Part shown: one piece after another, positions 57,940 through 64,000 of the stretch | Layout: every line of letters begins with the position of its first letter | Numbering within the stretch: position 1 is the first letter of the stretch | Assembly (NCBI GenBank): GCA_037043235.1 | Contig: JAWRVZ010000254.1 | Location: forward strand, 62,001 to 126,000 | Length of the DNA stretch: 64,000 nt | Direction of reading: 5' to 3' | From: Rhodeus uyekii | Taxonomy: Eukaryota > Chordata > Actinopteri > Cypriniformes > Acheilognathidae | Notes under the pieces: model-generated | What the model was told of the DNA's origin: nothing | The model's input: the letters and a program-made list of their open reading frames with translations, nothing else | Database searches by the model: none | Made by a program: the position numbers and the translations under genes

Positions 57940-58234
57940 GCTCACAAAATCACAAAAATCTGGGATCTGGGATCTCTAGGGTTTACAGAGAATGGTCTGA
58001 AAAAGAGCAAATATCCAGTGATCGGTTTCTGAAGGTGAAAATGCCTTGTTGATGCCAGAGGTAAGAGGTTCAGCTGATAGAGCAGTAACTCAAATAACCA
58101 GTGATTAAACCCAAGGTCCACAGAAGAGCATCTCTGAACACACAACACATCCAACCTTGAAGCAGAAGAGCGACAGAAGCAGAAGAAACACCTGATAGCT
58201 GAGAACAGGAAACTGACACACATAGGCTCAAAAT
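57940..58234 (+). pseudogene. Tc1-like transposase remnant, split by a solo LTR
   Basis: CTAGGGTTTACAGAGAATGG, GAAAATGCCTTGTTGATGCC, AGAGGTAAGAGGTTCAGCTG, CAACACATCCAACCTTGAAG and TGATAGCTGAGAACAGGAAA follow the order of the common fish Tc1 transposase. The copy is interrupted at 58235 by a solo LTR. A few related bases (aaaatcatg...) continue after 58782. Confidence 0.75.
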
Positions 58235-58782
58235 TGTCACGGAATTGTAGAGGAATGGAGGACTCAACTGCGGTGAATAGTCAAGTAGTTTATTACAAAA
58301 ATAAACTGAACAAAAAATGAGGAAACAGTCTGTGCACAAAGCAAAATGGTAAATCCAAGTGGTGGCTCCTGGGTGTACAACACACATACCAGCGGACCCA
58401 ACAAACGAGGAATCCACTGAGTGAAAAGTCAGAACTGAACCAACAGAATGAGAGAATAAGTCCGAGCAAGGAAATCCGTCTAGCTGAATTAGTCTCTGAA
58501 CTCTGGTTCCTGAGCCCAGAAAATAAACAACTGGTAAGGGCACAGACAGCACAGTAAACACGACTCAAGCACAGTGACAAACACTGATAAACTGACAACA
58601 AGGGGAAGACACAGCTGGACACATATAGGGTAGAGGTAACGAGCAACAGGTGAGGGAGATCAGCCCGTGATTGCGCGCACATTGCTGCCAGGCAGCACTG
58701 ATTGCTCAACTCACGTGCTGAAGAAACTGACAGGACAATACAGACAACAGGAAAAAACAGTGACACACCCTGACCTGTGACA
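58235..58782 (-). mobile_element. Solo LTR, 548 bp, inside a Tc1 remnant
   Basis: Plus strand TGTCACGGAATTG...GACCTGTGACA, with a perfect 5-bp duplication AAAAT (58230-58234 and 58783-58787). On the minus strand a GTAATAAAC signal lies near the end. The 163- and 165-codon minus frames within it are non-coding LTR sequence. Confidence 0.87.
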
Positions 58783-58789
58783 AAAATCA

Positions 58790-59403
58790 TGTCACAAAAT
58801 GGACAAGAATGTCACGTTAGCTCATATAAAATTCATGTAAAATCTGTAATTATTTTTTCATTATATAAAGCATTTAACCAAGCACGACTGTATACATTAA
58901 TAAAATAGTAACACTTTATTTTGCTGGTCCCTCTTAGACATTCTGTTGACTGCAATAACTGACTCTCATTGGAGTATTAGTAGTGGCAACTTATAGTCAA
59001 TTAAAATAATAAAGAAAAATTTGTATTAACAGAAAGTAGTACATCGGTTAAATATATGATAGTGACTTTTTTGTACAGATCTATTTATTCATTAAAAATA
59101 TATTACAAATATTGATGTAAACACTTACATAATTATATCTCTTCTATGACAAGAAGGTTTTTAATTTCTAAAGAACCTCGTCCCTTTGATGTTTTTATGA
59201 CAAGGTTATTTCAGGTTGTAAAATGTCAAGTGGTGCAACTAAATGCAATTAAATGTGTACATAATATTTACTGAAATGTGGACACTTACTTTGTACTTCA
59301 ATGTTGTGAAAGTAATGTGAGAATATTAAGATGTATTAAAGGTGTTGTCCTTGAGAATTTGTGAAAGGAAATGTGTTGTCTTTTTACTGGATGGTTAAAC
59401 CAC
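58790..59403. other. Intergenic DNA, nothing recognised
   Basis: AT-rich; no gene or repeat ends. Confidence 0.5.
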
Positions 59404-59551
59404 ATTACATTTACATTTCTGCATTTGTCAGACGGTTTTACCCAAAGCCACTTATTGCAATCGAGAAACACATTGACGTTCTAATCAGTTCTTGTTTTCC
59501 CTGGGAACTGAACCTTGACCTTGGTGTTGCAAGCGTTTGAGCTACAGGAAA
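59404..59551 (-). repeat. tRNA-derived SINE, copy 8
   Basis: ACATTTACATTTCTGCATTT, then GTTCTTGTTTTCCCTGGGAA, then the head complement CGTTTGAGCTACAGGAAAAC. Confidence 0.77.
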
Positions 59552-61032
59552 ACACATTAAGTTTAAACGGTTCTTTTAAAGAGTTTTAAAGTTATTAAAA
59601 ACTGTATAAAACCAACATTGATACAAAATGTAATTCTAAATAATATTTAAATGTTTTTTTCTTTATTGTGTCATTATTAATAGGGATTGGTCAGCTGTAA
59701 TTCTCAACCTAATCATACAATCTGATTGAATGAATGTTGTTCCATGATATTGATCCAGAAATCCATTATAGTTGGCAAAATGACCTTGAAGTCAACCTGA
59801 AATACCAACACAACAACTTATTTCCAAGGAGCAATAAAGAAGGTAGATGCTAAAACACTCCAGTAAAAGTCTACATTCAGAATGATCTACGAGGGAAGAG
59901 ACTGACGGACATTAACAGATCATTTGCAGACGTTTCTCCGGGGAGTGATCTTGACTCAAGCGACAGCACATGTCTACTCTCGTTCTCAGCTGTTAGGCAC
60001 TGTTAACCAACCATTTTTTAATGTTTTAACCAGAAGAGGATTTGTGTCCGTACCAAATGACTAAAACCAAGTTGTCCACTTTGTTGTGGTTATCATTGAC
60101 AAATCAAAGTTTCAGGTTAAGCCAAGGACCCTCTTGAAGGATCCGCATGGGATAATTTCCCCCCTGATGTTTCTAGTAGAATTGAGTTGACAGTTCTTAT
60201 AAATGAACAGTTAATCCAAAACCTCCACATCACCTCAGAAAGCCTTGGCTGAAATCAAGTATTCCTTAGAAGTAACTAGAAGTTTTTTCGGTGCCAAGGT
60301 GAAGTCTGCACTTAAACAGCAGGACAGACATTTATGCATTTGGCAGACACATTTATCCAAAGCAACTTACATTGCATTAAACGGACATACTGACATTCTA
60401 ATATGAATATACTGTAATTCCTCCAAAATCATCAGAATCGTGGAATTCAAGTTTGCATGCTAAATCTTTTTTCTTTCATTGAAATGTCTTCTTTGCGTGT
60501 ACAGATGAATTCGTTCTTGGGCATTGATGCCAAAACAGAACGGTTATAGTTATCCCAGGGAAGTTGTTGAAAATTGCCGTTCATTCATCCCCGGTAAAGT
60601 GTGACAGTAATTTGCACACTGTCTTCAGGGTCAAATTTGCGGTGCCTCTCAGTTTCAGAGAACAAAATGAAGCTATTGGCCCATCGTGAGGTTTTGTTGA
60701 CTGTCACTTAATTGATCCCAGATACGCAACAGACTGAAGACCTTTCTAAAGTAACAAAGTCCACATGCCGACGTCATTATTTCTAAATACAGTCTGAATG
60801 GATCACAGTGGTGCTATCCTTGATGTTCAGACTCACTAACATCAAATATTGTATGCTTGCTGAAAGGTAGGAATGAAAGTCTTGCCAGAAAATAAAGATG
60901 GTTTTTACAGTGATTCTTTCAGCAAACAACTCTTAAAAGAACCATTATTTCTGAAGAACCTTTTTCCACTGTAAAGAATCTCTAGTTCAATGAAATGCCT
61001 CAATAGATGTTAAAAGTTCTTTATGGAACCAT
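59552..61032. other. Intergenic DNA with one SINE tail
   Basis: No gene. A SINE tail lies at 60328-60406. Confidence 0.5.
60328..60406 (-). repeat. tRNA-derived SINE, copy 9 (tail part)
   Basis: ACATTTATGCATTTGGCAGA, TTTATCCAAAGCAACTTACA and CATACTGACATTCTAATATG. Confidence 0.65.
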
Positions 61033-61295
61033 TAGGGACTTTCTCACTGGAGGAACGTTTTCCCAGTTCCTAGAACTAACGGTGGAAGAACCCGCAGGAT
61101 CTGGGAATGATTTTAGTTCCTGGAGCACCTTTTGTGGGAACTAAATGAGCTCCCTCTGCAGTAGGATCTACCAATAATGTAATTGCATTTGTTATTTTTT
61201 ATTTATTTCTGCTCTGCTACAGACAACCATGAGGCAAACGTTATAATACTTTTTCTTGTATGACATTCACTTTCTATGTATAATGGATCTATCTA

Positions 61296-62827
61296 CAAAC
61301 CCGATTCCAAAAAGTTGATACACTGTACAAATTGTGAATAAAAAAATTAAACAAATTAAATAATATAAAAATCTCATAAAATCATATTTTATTCACAATA
61401 GAATATAGATAACATATCAAATGTTGAAAGTGAGACATTTTGAAATGTCATGCCAAATGACAAGCTCAGTTTGGATTTCATGAGAGCTTCACATTCCCAA
61501 AAAGTTGGGATAGGTAGTATTAAGAGGCTGGAAAAGTATACATATAAGGAACATCTGGATGACCAATTTACAACTTATTAGGTCAATTGGCAACATGATT
61601 GGGTATAAAAATAGCTTCTACGAGTGGCAGTGTCTCTCAGAAGTCAAGATGGGCAGAAGATCACCAATTCCCCCAATGCTGCGGCGACAAATAGTGGAGC
61701 AATATTAGAAAGGAGTTTGAAGTTAACATCATCTACAGTGCATAATATCAAAGATATTAATATGCAAAATAACAAATTCCAAAGATTCAGAGAATCTGGA
61801 ACAATTTCTGTGAGTAAGAGTCAAAGCCGGAAAACTACACTGGATGCCGTGATCTTCGGGCCCTTAGATGGCACTGCATAACACACAGGAATGCTACTGT
61901 AATGGAAATCACAATATGGGCTCAGGAATACTTCTAGAAAATATTGTTGGAGAACACAATCCCTCGTGCCATTCGCCATTGCTGAATAGTACGATGAAAA
62001 AAAAAACTCTATTTAAAAGAAGCCATATTTAAACATGATCCAGTAGCGCAGGCGTTTTTTCCCAGCCAAGGCACATTTAAAATGGAAAAGTGAAAAACTC
62101 TTCTGTGGTCAGACAAACCGAAATTTGAAGTTCTTTTTTGGAAAACTGGGACACCATTTCATCCGGACTAAAGAGGACAAGGACAACCCAAATTGTTATC
62201 AGCGCTCAGTTCAGAAGCCTGCATCTATGATGGTATGGGGTTGCATGAGTGCAGCTTACACTTCTGGAAAAGCACCATCAATGTTCTAGTTCTAGAACAT
62301 TCAACGTTCTAGAACAACATACGCTCCCATCTCCCGTCTCTTTCAGGGAAGACCTTGCATTGTCCAACATGACAACGCCAGACCACACACGTCCTCAATT
62401 ACACCATCATGGCTGCATTGAAGAATGATCCGGGTACTGAAATGGCCAGCCTGCAGTCCAGATCTTTCACCCATTGAAAACATTTGGCGCATCATAAAGA
62501 GGAAGATGCGACAAAGAAGACCTAAGACAGTTGAGCAACTTGTCTCCTTAGTCTTCAGATGTTTGCAGACTGTTATAAAAAGAAGAGAGGATGCAACACA
62601 ATGGTTACATATGGTCTTGTCAACTTTTTTGAGATGTGTTGATGCCATGAAATTTAAAATCAACTTATTTTCCCCTTAAAATTATACATTTTCTCAAATT
62701 TAAATATTTGATATGTCATCTATGTTGTATTCTGAATAAAATATTGAAATTTGAAACTTCCACATCATTGCATTTTGTTTTTATTCACAATTTTTACAGT
62801 GTCCCAACTTTTTTGGAATCGGGTTTG
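61296..62827 (+). mobile_element. Tc1/mariner transposon with broken transposase
   Basis: Ends CAAACCCGATTCCAAAAA and the reverse complement of GGAATCGGGTTTG, inserted after TA (61294-61295); the right-hand TA has become CA. Long sub-terminal inverted repeats continue (ACTGTACAAATTGTGAATAA on the left; related sequence near 62785-62830). This is a well-known fish Tc1 family. At 1532 bp it is nearly full size. Confidence 0.9.
61649..62640 (+). pseudogene. Tc1 transposase pseudogene
   Basis: It starts at ATG 61649 (MGRRSPIPPMLRR-like). In several frames it carries FRESGTISVSKSQSRKTTLD, then HHDNAR-like around 62375 and, near the end, WPACSPDLSPIENIWRIIKR, the final DDE segment. Many small deletions and frameshifts relative to the family, including a loss around 62285-62330. 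It would have cut and pasted the element at TA sites; it cannot now. Confidence 0.85.
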
Positions 62828-63278
62828 CAATAATGTTTCAGCCAGGACAGATCGTTAAACGGATCGTAAACCAATGAAGGCTGAGAATGGACCTGTGTTC
62901 AGGCTCTTGCCAAGTCATTCTCTGTGCTGTCAAAATAAAAGTCCCACACAACAACCAGAGCAGTATGTTGGAGCATCTTACACCACTTCACAGTTCCAAC
63001 TGCCGGTAAAAATGCAACCAGGAAAATGGCCCAAGAGGAACGTTTCGTTCTCAGGGACCTAGAACTGAGTTCCTATAATTACCCATTGTGAAAGCCCCTA
63101 CAGATGCTGATGAAGAATGGTTATTTTTAAGATATATAAGGTCCAACTCATTTCAGTGAATCAGTTCTTTTCCAAACACTTCACCCCAGCTTGCTTCAGG
63201 GAGTTTTTCCTTCAATTAGTGGACTGTAAGTTGATTTGGACAAATTGTTTTGGTTAAATGACAAATTACATATTAGTT

Positions 63279-63469
63279 AGCACCCTCTGTTAGAGTATAA
63301 TTGCTGTAATAATGTTATTGTATGTGGGGCGGCCTACGAACTCCTTGAGACCTGAAGCTTCTGCTAATGAAACTGCAAACTAAAATTTCTTCTATTGACT
63401 GCACTTCTGACTCCTGCTCTTCATTCAACATATCTGGTCCTCGGGTCTTAACTGTAAATTCCCCTACAA
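63279..63469 (+). repeat. LTR-like repeat family B, copy 3 (3' part)
   Basis: AGCACCCTCTGTTAGAGTAT to AATTCCCCTACA, matching the last about 190 bp of 54394-54823. It is followed immediately by a Tc1 end. Confidence 0.7.
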
Positions 63470-63470
63470 T

Positions 63471-64000
63471 ACTCACCTAAAAGATTATTAGGAACACCTG
63501 TTCAATTTCTCATTAATGCAATTATCTAATCAACCAATCACATGGCAGTTGCTTCAATGCATTTAGGGGTTGGTCCTGATCAAGACAATCTCCTGAACTC
63601 CAAACTGAATGTCAGAATGGGAAAGAAAAGTGATTTAAGCACGCACAACCATTTCTAGGGTTTACAAAGAATGGTGTGAAAAGGTAAGGGTGGTTTAATG
63701 GTATGGGGAACGTTTTATTGGCACACTTTAGGTGCCAATTAGGCATTGTTTAAATGTCATGGCCTACTTGAGCATTGTTTTTGACCATGTCCATCCCTTT
63801 ATGACCAGCATGCTCCCATCCTCTGATGCTGCTTCCAGCAGGACAATGCACCATGTCACAAAGCTAGAATAATTTCAAATTGGTTTCTTGAACATGACAA
63901 TGAGTTCACGGCACTAAAATGGCCCCACAGTCACCAGATCTCAACCCAATAGAGCATCTTTGGGATGTGGTGGAACGGGAGCTTCGTGTTCTGGATGTGC
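63471..64000 (+). mobile_element. Tc1-like transposon, internally deleted, cut by window edge
   Basis: It starts TACTCACCTAAAAGATTATT, the end of a common fish Tc1 family. A coding block begins near 63618 (MGKKSDLS-like), but a large internal deletion near 63685 joins it to the C-terminal half, where SPDLNPIEHLWDVVERELR is encoded near 63937-63990. The other end lies beyond the window. It is the same family as the remnants at 39880 and 57940, and the best preserved. Confidence 0.85.

Larger units (their letters stand above)
61033..63100. mobile_element. hAT-like miniature element split by a Tc1 insertion
   Basis: The left end TAGGGACTTTCTCACTGG and the reverse complement of the right end (TAGGGGCTTTCACAATGG) are inverted repeats. 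The GGAACGTTTT and GGAACGTTTCG words lie near the two ends. The element is interrupted by the Tc1 copy at 61296-62827; without it the length is about 536 bp. An 8-bp duplication is not evident. Confidence 0.6.

Noticed and set aside
58070..58790. Two minus-strand frames of 163 and 165 codons rich in Ser, Leu and Val
   Set aside because: They lie mostly within a solo LTR that has clear ends and a target duplication. Composition is low-information and no domain is visible.

Overview
The window is vertebrate nuclear DNA. It is almost certainly from a teleost fish and most likely a cyprinid or close relative. The evidence is one vertebrate gene split by GT-AG introns in a large, AT-rich, repeat-filled background. 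The repeats belong to groups typical of cyprinid genomes: an L2-clade LINE with an esterase ORF1, fish Tc1 elements, PIF/Harbinger and hAT miniature elements, a chromodomain Ty3/Gypsy element, DIRS1-like remnants and tRNA-derived SINEs with a LINE-like tail. The species call is inference.

The only host protein gene I can support is hykk (hydroxylysine kinase), four coding exons at 34529-37097 on the plus strand. The joined reading frame is intact (357 codons plus stop). It keeps the kinase-like active-site motifs HGDLNDHN and ILDFGD. Two SINEs lie just upstream of its first coding exon, and a DNA-transposon fragment lies in its third intron.

Layout. 1-10.45 kb is a dense LTR-retrotransposon zone: three solo LTRs, one damaged Ty3/Gypsy chromovirus with a perfect 5-bp target duplication (4792-8959), and a compact non-autonomous LTR element with two nearly identical 320-bp LTRs and a tRNA-Phe primer-binding site (9145-10445). 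10.45-19.6 kb is mostly featureless AT-rich DNA with a CpG-rich Harbinger miniature element, another miniature element and a 5S-rRNA-derived tandem. 19.6-29.4 kb holds a nearly intact L2-type LINE on the minus strand (20009-24928) and three solo LTRs. 29.6-31.2 kb is a decayed Harbinger transposon that still shows both of its genes. 32.2-32.85 kb carries a faint integrase remnant. 34.1-37.2 kb is hykk. 39.9-43.8 kb holds a Tc1 remnant and a DIRS1-like remnant (reverse transcriptase to tyrosine recombinase, minus strand). 45.3-50.0 kb holds a second copy of the CpG-rich Harbinger miniature element, long TA microsatellites and a TIR element. 51.4-64.0 kb is nested transposons: an inverted pair of LTR-like repeats, a hAT element with an 8-bp duplication, a Tc1 copy inside a hAT-like element, and a Tc1 cut by the window edge.

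The parts other than hykk do not form a pathway; they record repeated insertion. Several insertions are nested and can be ordered in time, because younger elements split older ones with recognisable target duplications. The least ordinary object is the small GC-rich LTR element at 9145-10445. It has complete retrotransposition signals but no recognisable retroviral gene.
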